From Chiridota heheva (taxonomy: Eukaryota; Echinodermata; Holothuroidea; Apodida; Chiridotidae): a stretch of DNA of 64,000 nucleotides. The notes under the pieces are model-generated. The model was not told where the DNA came from and searched no databases. It was given only the letters and a program-made list of their open reading frames with translations. Location of the stretch: contig JAIGNY010003294.1 in the NCBI GenBank assembly GCA_020152595.1, forward strand, positions 767,501 to 831,500, read 5' to 3'. Position numbers and translations under genes: made by a program. Of the stretch, positions 26,701 to 64,000 are shown piece after piece (position 1 is the first letter of the stretch; each line of letters begins with the position of its first letter).

Positions 26701-28502
26701 CTCATACGGTTGACGTAGTACGTTACCCCTACTTGTCAATATTACCTCCATGAAGGATATTTTCTTGACCATAGGTGGCCTTTTGGTAGACAACCTTACG
26801 TTTGGGGTAGCTATTACCAACAACGGCACGTATGGTTCCTTCCATACTTTAACACCTTACAGCTGCTTCCTTGCGGTTTTACGGCCTGTTACTTAACTGC
26901 CCGTACAGACATACGGTATTCGTTTTCTCCGCGCCCGTAGCCGTAGGGCTCCGCGGTTTCAAGGTTGTTACTATACGTAGTACGTTAACACTTTCTCCAG
27001 TCAACTTCTTAGACAAGTTTCGCTGTTGATAGGCGTGGCCTGGAGCTACGCGGTCCCGCAACTGCTACAGTTTTCGGACCTCGCTTGGGTGCCGTCGACT
27101 ATGTTGTACGGCTCCGCGGTCTTACGACCCATGCCGTCTCACCGCTACATAGCCTTACACGGTTGGCAGCCCTTCTTGTATACGTTTTATATTAACGGCC
27201 TGCCTTTTGTTTCGCTAGCCTTTGATTTTTGGTCAGTCGGTTTCAACAACCTTTGCTTAGGGTCGGCAGCTTTTTCTGGGCTGCGGATGGTGTCGTTCAG
27301 TCCCTCCGCTTTACACGTTCAGTCGGTGGTCACACCCTTTGGTGGTGGTGCGGGTGCTCCCACCTGGTGTACGGAGCGAAGTTTTCACCCGTCAGATATC
27401 ACCGTCGGTGCCGACGGGGGCTTCTTGATCAAGGTCGGGGCACTTTTCTTGTGACCCCTTTGGCTGCTCATGCCCTTGCAGGCTTCACGTACGGGCCTCG
27501 GGTCAGGGACGATTTTTTGTCTCTTTCCCGGGCTCCGGCGGACTGCATCTCAGTCCCGGAGCGCTTCGTTTGATGGTGTGGCCTCGGCCCGCCTTTCCTC
27601 GACGTAGCATGGCTTTTCTGAGGGGTTGGTCGCCCTCCCCATTGTGGAGGTGGGCCCTCTCTCAAGCTTAGTTCCGTCATGCGCTCTGGGATTACTTGCA
27701 GCTATCCACCAGGGTTTTTCCAGTGGGGTCTACGGTCTTTGACTCGCGACCACTGGTAAGTTCTGGGAGATCTCTTCGTAGTGTGTCATGTGACATTTTC
27801 CTCCAAAAGATCATCCAGTGGCTTTCTTTTCAAGTAGTCTGAACTGTTCATCGAACGGCCGCGGTATGCACTCGGGTTCGGGGCATACCCTCTTTTCACG
27901 GGATCTCTCGTGCCGCCGTTCGAGCAACCGCTTTTTGCGGTTTTTCTCTTGTTTTTGGTCTGACTCACTTTTCGACGTTCGTGTTCCCCCGCTAACTTTA
28001 GCTCTTACGCGGTTATGCGCTAACGAATTTTTCCCTTGTCCGGGATTTCTTCAATTCGTTTTCGTTGGTACACGCTTCGTTCCCAATCGTAGTTTCCTCG
28101 CCGGTTCTGTCTCGTGGACGAATCCGGTGTGACTTGTGGCGTTTTTTGTAAGCACTTTGCTGTAATTGTGTCCGAACGCTCTTCCGGTTGGCTTGTTTTT
28201 CTGGGCTTTTCGCTCAGGTTCTTTCGAGGTTTGCCTCCGTTACTGTCAATGAATGGTGCCTTGTTCGGTTTGACTGTACCTCGCCGTGGTTTCCTATGTT
28301 TTAGTTCTTCCCACTCTTGAGGTCTTTCATCCTTCCGAGGTGAAGGAATTTCGTCCTTTAAACGGGATTCGGTTCGTGTGAGTTTTCGTACCAGCCATTA
28401 AAAAAAAAAATGTGCGGCGATCTGAACTCCCTTCCTTCCTATCCTCGGTTGCAATCTGATTGCATATTATAGCATGGAAGGTAAGGTATAACTTGAAGTA
28501 AA

Positions 28503-28771
28503 TTTACCCCGCTAAGCGTAGCGGGGATATTTACGAGAGTTATACTTACCTTCCATGCATCCCGCCCGCCTCCCCTCTCGTTCAGGCCTCGGTGGAATGT
28601 TGAGTGAGGTGGTACAGAGGTATTATGGAGGTCAGGGCTTGGCTGGTTACTGCGTTTTTTAGGTTCGGTTAGAAGTGCGTTAGAATCAGGTCGTGTGACC
28701 AGATTGCATATTATAGCATGGAAGGTAAGTATAACTCTCGTAAATATCCCCGCTACGCTTAGCGGGGTAAA
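28503..28771 (-). mobile_element. Mini-element abutting copy A, perfect 56-bp TIRs with hairpins
   Basis: It starts TTTACCCCGCTAAGCG immediately after the last base of the large element and ends with the exact complement. Within each TIR, CCCCGCTA and TAGCGGGG form an 8-bp stem around AGCG. The inner right part (about 28604-28735) is the inverted left end of the large element, including 'cctgattctaacgcac' and 'cagccaagccctgacc' in reverse complement. So it is a related but distinct short family member. Its right side runs into TA-rich DNA. Confidence 0.85.
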
Positions 28772-28967
<196 letters not shown>

Positions 28968-29109
28968 CAATCATTTATCACAGATCCTATTTGGAAACCC
29001 ATTGTATATCATTAAGAATGTAAGTATTAATGTTACTATGCTAATCATAGTAAATTTTATTGTGATGCTGTTCTCAATTACAACATAAACAATTATAAGA
29101 GAATTTGAT

Positions 29110-29800
29110 TGTTGAATATTGTCAAAATTTTTGTCTGGATACATGTAGTTGTTGTTGTTTGGTTCTATTGTTTAATTCTATAATAAAGCATATCCTTATT
29201 GACTTTTCCGGATACATTTAGTTCTTGCTGTTTGGTTTTTATCATCTAGTTCTATAGTAAAACATACTCTTTTTAACTTGTCCGGATAAAGTTAGCTCTT
29301 ACTGTATGGTTTTATCGTCTGATTCTATACTTAACTCTATACATATTTTCATTGATTTTTCCGCATAAATTTAGTTCTTGCTGTTTAGGATTGTTGTCTA
29401 ATTCTATGATTACACCAGGGATATGTTAGGATAAAGTAACAGCTCCCTGATTAAGCATACTCTTCAATAACTTGTCCGGATACATGCAGTTCTTGTTGTT
29501 TGACTTGATTGTCTAATCCTACTATCAAACATTCTCTCCTTAACCGAATACATTTAGTTATCCATGTTTAGGTTTTGTGGATATTGCTAAAAGTGATTTT
29601 GCTGGACTTTTTCGAATACATTTAGTTCTTGATGGTTGGTTTTAACAAGTAATATGATTAGGGAACATACATGAATTGTTTTGACGTATTTAAATCTTAT
29701 TGTCAAATTTTAGTCCCTTGACGTAAAGTTGCATACTTCACTTGTCCTGAAACATTCAGTTTTGTTGTTCAGCTCTAACAGTCTCGTGTTTATTGAATGC
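29110..29800. repeat. Degenerate tandem repeat of about 73 bp
   Basis: 'tccggatacatttagttctt' or a close variant recurs at about 29134, 29207, 29281, 29360, 29475, 29543, 29613 and 29748. Each is followed by 'gctgtttggtttt...gtctaattctat'. Spacing is mostly 68-79 bp, with one 115-bp unit. Confidence 0.8.
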
Positions 29801-30576
29801 ACAACTTTGCTGAATAGGAAAATATGAAGTGCTATTAAATGAGAATCACATTCAAAAAGAAAATGGAATTAAATGCATGCCAATACACATTGAAAGCGCA
29901 TTTCTCAGATAAAGTCTCTCCATCATAACGTATTAATAGATTGCAATTCCTTCTTTGTTAGTGGGTTAATCAGGTCAATAAGACAATTTATCATACCCCA
30001 AATGAATTTTAGTTTAAGGAAAATATATTTGCTTTGTAAGTAGGTTCCGTTAAGTGGTACATCGATTACAGAATCTTTTTAAACAGTTAAATGCAACAAA
30101 CTGTTGTGTGAAAACCATACAATTTCTCCTGTCATGCTTTTGTTTCAAGGTATTTGATAAGGAAAGGAGTCGTGTGTGGTAAGCTTTACCTAAAGTTATT
30201 TAGTCACTGTTATTGCGAAGCACAAATAATTTTTTCGGTAATTTGTCAAAGTATCCACATGGTTATCATTCGTGTTTATAGAACTGCAATAATTTTCTTA
30301 TTATCGATTGTTATATCAGTTTTTCTCAAAAATTGAGATATGTAAGCACGTAAATTACAATTGTTGAATAAATAAATGTGTCTTTAAAGTACGTTTGAAA
30401 CTATTAAGATCACTGGTAGATCAATAACAATTAAAATATGTGGGAAATCAGAATGGCACTCATTTCAAGAGGGCGTTCTTTCACAGAGACGAGCCTGATG
30501 CCTTTTGATAAAGTATAACAAAATTGTTGTACCTGGAGATAGATTGTGAATAATTACATTTATTCTCCTTTTTCAG

Positions 30577-57229
<26,653 letters not shown>

Positions 57230-57240
57230 GTAAGTAGCCC

Positions 57241-57450
57241 TTTGCCCATTCACTCATGGATCAACCATTTAATGAATACGAAAATCAAAAAAACAATAAT
57301 TTTATAACAACACAAGCTGTTGTATACAGTGAATGCACTGACAATTATGGCATCACCAATGCCCATTCAGCCAGGTCGTCTGTTGGGTCAACTGACGGTT
57401 CGACCATCTCCAGCCAATCATACAATAGAAACAACGATTTGTCTTGTTAG
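57241..57450 (+). CDS. Possible last piece of alpha-arrestin tail, frame uncertain
   Basis: Frame +1 from about 57238 carries PFAHSLMDQPFNEYENQ, then a Ser/Asn-rich run (SARSSVGSTDGSTISSQ) ending in NNDLSC and TAG at 57448-57450. Composition matches the preceding tail. It is separated from it by stops at 57231 and 57235, and two further one-base gaps in the GGGG and CCC runs would be needed to connect them. It could equally be chance. Moderate to low confidence. Confidence 0.45.
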   Translation, partial: FAHSLMDQPFNEYENQKNNNFITTQAVVYSECTDNYGITNAHSARSSVGSTDGSTISSQSYNRNNDLSC

Positions 57451-57671
57451 ATTAGCACGAATAGGCCTAGTATGGAATAGCAAAACGTGAATGACGTCAA
57501 CTTCAAATGAGCCAATAAGAGTGATGTATGCCACAGACTTGACAGACTTGAAAGTGAGACATTTTATATTCTTGAGATATAAGTATATTTCGCGCCAGAA
57601 AGAAAAAAATACAACTTGACGGGCATATTCGCGTGTCTTACGATATACCAACATGCTTCTGTCAGACTGTC
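57451..57671. other. Downstream of the arrestin gene, 3' UTR or intergenic
   Basis: No clear polyadenylation hexamer close to 57450. Nothing else recognised. Confidence 0.35.
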
Positions 57672-58268
57672 AAACTGATGGTCAAGATCATTTTATTCAT
57701 CTTATATGAAAGAGGACTTTAATATAAACAAAATGGTGAAGAAACTACTACAATATCTTATTCCGTTAAAGAGATATTCAAGTTTAAAGCTCTGTCTTAT
57801 CTGTGTAGAAATGACTGGTGTAGTAAGTCTACTTTGGCAGTATGGCAGAAGGTTGGCGCCCTGGTCCTCAATATCTTTACAATTGTTAATGCATTTTAAA
57901 GAAATTCAATTTGTTGCTTTTACTATTTACATTATTTCCCCTCAAACTTTCTTCAGATGGTGAATTATAATTACCCTTATACTAGATTCAGTTTAATACT
58001 TTCCTGACTTAACAAATATTTTTAAGGCACAAAATTGCAGGAAAAAATATGATATAATACATAAAGACTTTGAGGAATGTGAGGATGTGACATCACAGTC
58101 TGATTTGAGTCATTTCAGCTCAAATGATACTGAACTTTAAATAAAATATTTCCTTAATTGCTTAACGGAATAAGATTTTTGATTGCTGTTTTTACCATTT
58201 TGTTTCTTTTGAGGTCCCCTTTTATATAAAATGAACTTCCTTGACTATTAAACTAGTCATTTAAAGCA
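57672..58268 (+). repeat. Dispersed repeat, inverted partner of 17970-18562
   Basis: Starts 'tgatggtcaagatc' and ends 'tagtcatttaaagc'. It has the same internal order as the reverse complement of the block at 17970-18562, with roughly 75-80% visible identity. The small frame at 57706-57963 is within the repeat and is not called a gene. Confidence 0.78.
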
Positions 58269-58840
58269 TCGTATGTGAGGTTACGGATCTTCAAGTAATT
58301 CCATATTTCATCAATAACCGAGGTTGGCATGCACATTGGCGTAGGAACATGTTCTTCATTATTGAGGGTAAGGGGGGGGGGGGCACAAAGATATGCTACA
58401 ACATTAGTTCAATGGTAAAAAATTGACTTAGTTCGGGGTTCCATGTAGGTCACTTTAAAATGGAGAGGGAAAGGGGGTGGCGGCACGTGACCTCGATTCA
58501 TACATGCCTATGGGCATGTATGTGGACGGTTTTAAGCAGTTGGCTCTCGTTGTTTCATTGAGAGATTTAGTTCATTGGTCAGCCATATCTATATATATTG
58601 TATTATAAGGAAAGTATATATTGCCCCACAAACAGCCTATTTTGAAGCAGAACTATTATCACCCTAACAGGTTAAGGTTAGCCTTTTAATCTCCATATAT
58701 GTTGGGCAATATATCACTTTCCGTATGATAAAGGTCTATAACATTCAATCATAACTGAGGTAAAACTATTCTGAAATCTGGTTCTGTTCAGTTATAGGAG
58801 ATATTGAAAATGCACAATATCTACATTAGATGACATAACC
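58269..58840. other. No gene recognised
   Basis: AT-rich with a G-run at 58371. Nothing supported. Confidence 0.4.
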
Positions 58841-58845
58841 AAAAC

Positions 58846-59192
58846 CGTAATTCCTGGCGGACAAGAAAAGGAGGGGGAGGAAGGGGGAGTTGTCAACCTA
58901 CTTTTCGGATTCTTTTGGGAAATACATAAGATTGTGGAAAATACTAGCCCCTCTGTGGAGGTAAAGTATGGCTCCATGCCCCCTCCCCCCATTCCGTAAA
59001 GAAGAGTTAAGTTCCTGGTCATAACCTGGAAAGGGAGGGGGGGGAGAGCTGTCACCCTACTTTCGGTTTTTTTTTTTTTCAAAGAAACACATAAGATTGT
59101 GGAACATACTATCCCTTTCTTTGTGGAGGAGAATAATGGTTCTATGTCCCCCCACCCCTTTACGTTGTGAAGGAGAATTACGGCCCTAGTCA
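58846..59192. repeat. Tandem pair of about 185-bp repeats with CCGTAATTC ends
   Basis: Two units share 'aagggggagttgtca'/'gggggagagctgtca', 'aaacacataagattgtggaa', 'atactagcccct'/'atactatcccttt', 'ctgtggagg' and 'atggctccatgcccc'/'atggttctatgtcccc'. The outer ends 'accgtaattcctgg' and 'gaattacggccctag' are inverted, like a transposon end. Related pieces lie at 9041-9440 and 60070-60270. Confidence 0.75.
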
Positions 59193-60060
59193 CAACATCA
59201 CTATATATCATATATGATGATCTAGCCGCCGCATTGAAAAGTTGTCCAAACTGGGGGTATACCTGTCTAATGATGCATGCAGCATCCCACCTCCACTAAT
59301 TGGTAAAGCCTACAAGTAATATCGCTTTTCAAGCATAGCCGGATAATTTCAAGACACGATTGCATGCATAAAAACTACTCAAATTGAGTTGAATCACTCA
59401 CATGTTATTTACGTCACGGAGCATGGAAACTATATCCTGATGATTTAATAGGATAAGCAAGCAATACAAATCGGAAGCGAAGGAAGGATGGAAGGGAAGG
59501 GAAGAGGGGGTAGTAATTTGATCACCAGTTTTATAGTATTTTATTATCAATATTTTTAATCAAATCCTAATTAGTGTTTAGTTTAACATTTTTTCAATTG
59601 AAAATTTTAATTTTTCGGGAATTATTATTTTCGGTAAATTACAATTACTTGCAAGGCACCCAATACATGAGAAAATAATGCATTAACAATGTACATACTA
59701 TTCAGGAATGTGATGGCACTTCAAGCGTACTATTTTTGGCGTTATTAATCACCTGCTTCTATAACTTGAATACCTCATTAACGAATTTTTTTTTTTGTTC
59801 CTTTGAATGTCTTCTTTAATATCAGAAGAACATAAATGACCGCTGAACCAAGCTCATTATTCCGGCGGAATGGGAAGTTCCCATCCCCTCCCCACTTGAC
59901 CCAAATACACTTTTAGGTGGGGTTTAAAAATTACAGTTTTTGAAAGAATAGCCTTAAAATGCTTGAATTTAGGATATGCGTCCTGCATGCTCAAAACATT
60001 GCAGAAACTGAAACTCCTGTGGTGAGGAAGGGAGTTTGCGGGAAGTACCTCAACCCCACC
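59193..60060. other. No gene recognised
   Basis: AT-rich. 'ttgaatacctcattaacgaa' near 59766 is a short relative of the dispersed repeat at 17970 and 57672. Confidence 0.4.
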
Positions 60061-60069
60061 TCCTTTCGT

Positions 60070-60270
60070 CACATGGCCGTAATTCCCAGAAGACAGGGGA
60101 CATGTCCCTCCCTCTTTCCAGCAGAATTTTAAAAATCAGTATAATTTGAGAAAATTTGTCTCTTGTCCCCCATTTTTTAGATGAGGCTATGCCCCCCCCC
60201 CCCCCTCCCATCCCCCGGCCCTGCTTTGTCACCAGTCCCTGCCATTCTATGGAGGGGAATTACGGTCAGC
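60070..60270. repeat. Dispersed repeat fragment with GGCCGTAATTCCC / GGAATTACGG ends
   Basis: 'ggccgtaattcccagaagac' at 60075 faces 'ggggaattacggtc' at 60254. Between them lie C-rich runs. Same family as 58846-59192. Confidence 0.65.
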
Positions 60271-60840
60271 ACTTAACTTATCCTTTACGATCCTCAAGAA
60301 GGAGAAAGATGGATAAATATAAGAAAGAAACAGAAGCAATAAAATGGGATATGTTTAGAAATAAAGCAGTAAAAAGGAAGCCTATTGGAGGCTTTTATAA
60401 TGGTGCTATGGACGGTAGAAATTTTATTATAAATAGATTCAAATTCACAAAAAAATTCTTGGAACAATGGGTGACGTAATTATTTTTTATTGTACATCTG
60501 TAACAATTCTCGAAAAAGTAAAACTGTCTGCGATAAATATATCGTTAAGAATTGATAATTTACTTTTTATTCAAGATGTACTGTATGGACACTACGATTC
60601 TGTCGGGAATTTTCCTTAGTTTGTATTAACACGACGTGATGTGATTTAATTCATTTAAACCATTAAACACAAGGAAGGATTAACTAAGTGTGTGCCAACT
60701 CTGTATGTTACCAATGGTGTTCCCTATGCTCCCCTCCCACACAGAAAAATATGAACAACTTGTTTGTGCCTAGTGTTGAAATGTGTTTTCGGCTACATAA
60801 ATTATTCTTGTGCATGTTCATTATTTCCGGACTCGTTGCT
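60271..60840. other. No gene recognised
   Basis: A small basic frame (60156-60479) partly overlaps the repeat and shows no domain. Confidence 0.35.
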
Positions 60841-60869
60841 AGTTTGACTAATGTTGCCACATCGGCAAT

Positions 60870-61000
60870 TTTTTTGGCAACATTTCCTGAAAATTGAGCA
60901 ACAGTACCCGAAAATTTCCGAAAATAATATAAATTTTCTGATAATTGAAGAAAGCTGTCCGAAAATGAAGGAAATTTCCCAAAAATGTAAGGTGATTTTC
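60870..61000. repeat. Degenerate CGAAAATGAAGGAAATTTCC repeat
   Basis: 'cgaaaatttccgaaaataat' and 'cgaaaatgaaggaaatttcc' are reverse-complement relatives of the T-rich block at 2626-3165. Short and decayed. Confidence 0.55.
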
Positions 61001-61960
61001 CAGCGTGTCACCGTCAGACCGTTTCATGAAAATTTAATTTACGAGTGTAATTTTTCGGCTTGTACTCAGCTGATTTGACTTTTGCGCTTGAGACTATCTA
61101 ACAATTACCCACAGGGCCGCCGAGAGGATCGTGGGGCTTGGAGAAAATCTGGCCCCCATATCGGAAAATTTTGATGAGCGAAAAAAAAAGTCATCACCTA
61201 CAGACCTATTTCTGTTCCAATTTACACCGTTCTTGCCCTTGTCAAGCACGGGTTTTCGCCCCCCTTCTCTACCAGTTTGAATGCACATTCCTTTTCTTAA
61301 TTTCTACGGGGCCTTATGACTCGGGGTCCTCGGACCCTGGAACAGTGGCCACCTTTACCCCCACCCCCTCTCGGCGATATTACCAACCCTGATACTGGGG
61401 CATCGTATTCCAAACATGTAATCATCATCAGATTATTCGTTGTAGGTATATACCTCGGTGTAAATACACAGCCCTATTAATATTTGAAGTTATGTAAAAA
61501 AAATGATACAAGTATTAAATAATGATGTAACTATATTACAATATATTCTACTGTGTGATTAATATATGAGTTCTATAAGATTAAAAAGAAAAACAAAAAT
61601 GTTTTCTGCTGTTTCCTGATTTTGTTTCATTTATATCTGCGCAGGCGCGGTGCAGCTAGGGCACGATTGATTTGTTGTTATTGGTATTGGTATTTAAGCC
61701 ACAAAATCGCTCCACACTGTTTTGTTTCTTGTAAAGTCCTCTCTTATATAAGACTGACTTGTTTCACCCATAAATTAATCCTTTAAAATCCCACAAAAAT
61801 TTGTGGGAAATCAGTCTGACAATAATTTTGTGAGAAATTATGAAATTTCCAATTTACATATATGTAAATTTATATTAAAAAAAAAAAAAAAAAAAAACGA
61901 AATTTCAAGATAACAAGCAAATACAATTTGATATGATATGATTTCAGCATGCATTGATGA
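61001..61960. other. No gene recognised
   Basis: Contains an A-run at 61877-61896 and a dispersed-repeat relative at about 61735-61800 ('gtcctctcttatataagact', 'aaattaatcctttaaa'). Confidence 0.4.
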
Positions 61961-61981
61961 CACTAGGAGGGTTTGGTAGTT

Positions 61982-62098
61982 TGTTGTGGTTCTGTATTGG
62001 CTGGGACTTTTTGTTAAGGAAAATTGTGGTTCTGTATTGGCTGGGACTTTTTGTTAAGAAAAATTGTGGTTCTGTATTGGCTGGGAGTATTTCTTAAA
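61982..62098. repeat. 40-bp tandem repeat, three copies
   Basis: 'ttgtggttctgtattggctg' starts at 61984, 62024 and 62064. The first two units end 'ggactttttgttaag' and the third is altered. Confidence 0.93.
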
Positions 62099-62802
62099 CT
62101 TTTAAAAAGTCTGACATAATCCTTATTTCATATGATAAGAATTGAAAATAACAAAAATTTTGATCAAGTTTCTTAACTCCCGAAGCAATCTAACACATTT
62201 TTGTAATTATCAAAAACTTTAATGCTACTACTTAATAGTACCGGTACCATGGGAGCTAACATTTTGATTTCAAAACATGCGGATTATGATGTCATCTGCC
62301 CAGCAGGATGTTGGAATGCTTTGTATTTCTTTATATCTACCTTAAGTTTTCTAGATTATGAAAAATTGTTTTCCTTTGTAAGAGTCAAGACAGTTTTGTG
62401 TTTCACATGAAATTATCAAAACATGCTGTTAAAACTTTGTTTCACATCATTCATTTTGTAATAAAACTTGTTTTACATTTAAAAAGAAATACATTATAAT
62501 CTTTATGTCCCTATCGAGGAAATTATGTCATCATGCACAATATTTTAATACAGAATTGAACAAAATGACAACCCCCATGTGTCGATTTCAAACATGAATA
62601 ACTTGAGATAGGAATTAGATTTTGACTTGCTGTTTTTGGCAGTTAATTAAAATTTTTATCCTCAGTACCACATGAAATAATCATGATTGTATCAGACTTT
62701 ATGTCTCCTTAAAATTTGTATACACCTTCATCTATTTGACTTAAAAAAGCAAGAACGGTAATATTTAAAGATGATAAAAATGAATTAATAAACTTTCTTG
62801 TT

Positions 62803-62806
<4 letters not shown>
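62099..62806. other. No gene recognised
   Basis: AT-rich sequence. Nothing supported. Confidence 0.4.
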
Positions 62807-62897
<91 letters not shown>

Positions 62898-62940
62898 AAA
62901 TAAACATAAATATATTTTATATATATATATATATATATAT
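62807..62940. repeat. (TA)n microsatellite
   Basis: Two TA blocks separated by 'ttttaaataaacataaatattt'. Confidence 0.95.
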
Positions 62941-63385
62941 TTTTCAATAAATATTTTAGGAGTCATAACTGCTTTTCTGACACATAGTCAGAATTGCACA
63001 AAATCACTGGATTTTCTGGCATCTAATTAAAGAGACTGGCCTGTGACTGGCTTGAAGTTTAGAGCAAACAAAACAACATTGGCGGTTAGTTCATTTTTAC
63101 AATTGATTGTAAGTGTTCATGCCTTGAATAAACAGAATATTGTATAACGGAACATTTAAGCACATGACTTGATGATACCAAGTCTCCTGGTTATGATAAT
63201 TAGACTTCAAATCTTTGGCTAGTTTGGTTAGCCCTCGGCCCTAGGCCTGTCTATCCGTCTGCGCCTAGCCTAACATTGCCCATCCCAAGTGCTTTGCTGA
63301 CTGGTTGAAGGAAGCTTAGGAAACCATGAGTCAACTAATGGATTAGGCTACTTATGTTTGTGATATATATTTCTGATAAATATTT
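62941..63385. other. No gene recognised
   Basis: Nothing supported on either strand. Confidence 0.4.
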
Positions 63386-63497
63386 GTGATATATATATAT
63401 ATATATTTGATTATAAATATTATATATATATATACATATATATTATATATATAATATATATATATATATTATATATATATAATATATATATATATAA

Positions 63498-63550
<53 letters not shown>

Positions 63551-63645
63551 TATTTATATATATTATATATATATATTATATCATATTATTATATATATTT
63601 ATATATATTATATATATATATATTATATAATATATATATATTATT
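63386..63645. repeat. Degenerate (TA)n/(ATATT)n tract
   Basis: TA runs frequently broken by TATTATA, giving many short self-complementary stretches. Confidence 0.93.
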
Positions 63646-64000
63646 AGGAAATTCCCTGAAAATTTAATATAAAACTTGAAACAAAATATTTAAGGAATGA
63701 AACCATATGATTAATTAAATAGACTGATCATATGCATTTGCAAAATAGAAATATTTATGCAGATATTAATCTTTAATTCTGCATGAAAATTAATTAGGGT
63801 CAATTAATGCGAGCTCCGCCCACCAAATTATTTTGTCAATTCAGTCAATACAGTTTGTTGTTTGTGTTTAAGGTTAATGTGTTTGTCTGAATACAAATAG
63901 ATGTAGTTGGTCATGAAGCAGAGCTAAGAGGTTATATACAGAAATGATGGTGCTAATGGTAAAGAGAAAGGACAGGAGACACCAGAGGCATTGAAAGGGT
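63646..64000. other. Window end, no gene recognised
   Basis: AT-rich, nothing supported. The last 50 bases ('aaagagaaaggacaggagac') are purine-rich. Confidence 0.35.

Noticed and set aside
27026..27454. 142-codon frame in copy A as a transposase fragment
   Set aside because: No recognisable catalytic motif, and much of it is absent from copy B. It may be chance in GC-rich DNA.
57706..57963. 85-codon frame downstream of the arrestin gene
   Set aside because: Falls wholly within a dispersed repeat that has an inverted copy at 17970-18562.

Overview
The window looks like nuclear DNA from an animal, probably an invertebrate. It is AT-rich, about 40% of it is tandem or interspersed repeat, and the one protein-coding gene I can support is split by long introns with standard GT/AG borders. 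It also holds a decayed RTE-type retrotransposon tail, several terminal-inverted-repeat (TIR) elements of MITE size, and nine long (TA)n tracts. I cannot name the species.

The gene is an arrestin-domain (alpha-arrestin/ARRDC/TXNIP-like) protein on the + strand. Five exons are visible: 30577-30812, 41636-41815, 52123-52311, 54869-54971 and 56036 onward. They join in phase and give the end of the arrestin N domain, a complete arrestin C domain, and a long Ser/Asn-rich tail. The first part of the N domain is not identified; it lies upstream in this window or outside it. In the last exon the reading frame breaks at about 56656 and again at about 57231. Both breaks are at homopolymers, so they are either sequencing/assembly indels or real decay.

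The introns and flanks hold most of the unusual sequence. Positions 1-2432 carry a 47-bp minisatellite. Positions 2640-20700 are AT-rich with TA tracts, short tandem repeats, an RTE fragment and TIR elements. Positions 21019-28771 and 43335-51147 are two same-orientation copies of a roughly 7.5-kb non-coding element. Its 45-bp TIRs are perfect, its interior is much more GC-rich than the host, and both copies sit inside (TA)n tracts. Each copy abuts a separate roughly 260-bp mini-element whose TIRs carry a hairpin. Positions 32357-38320 are about 160 copies of a 37-bp repeat in one arrestin intron. Positions 53025-54325 are about 30 copies of a 43-bp repeat with a short palindrome in another intron. 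From 57460 to 64000 there are only dispersed repeats, TA tracts and unremarkable AT-rich sequence.

The strongest candidate for something undescribed is the 7.5-kb element with its attached mini-element. It has no recognisable transposase, it is built from repeated hairpin-bearing cassettes, and both copies lie in TA microsatellites. Most long open frames in this window are by-products of repeats and were not annotated as genes.
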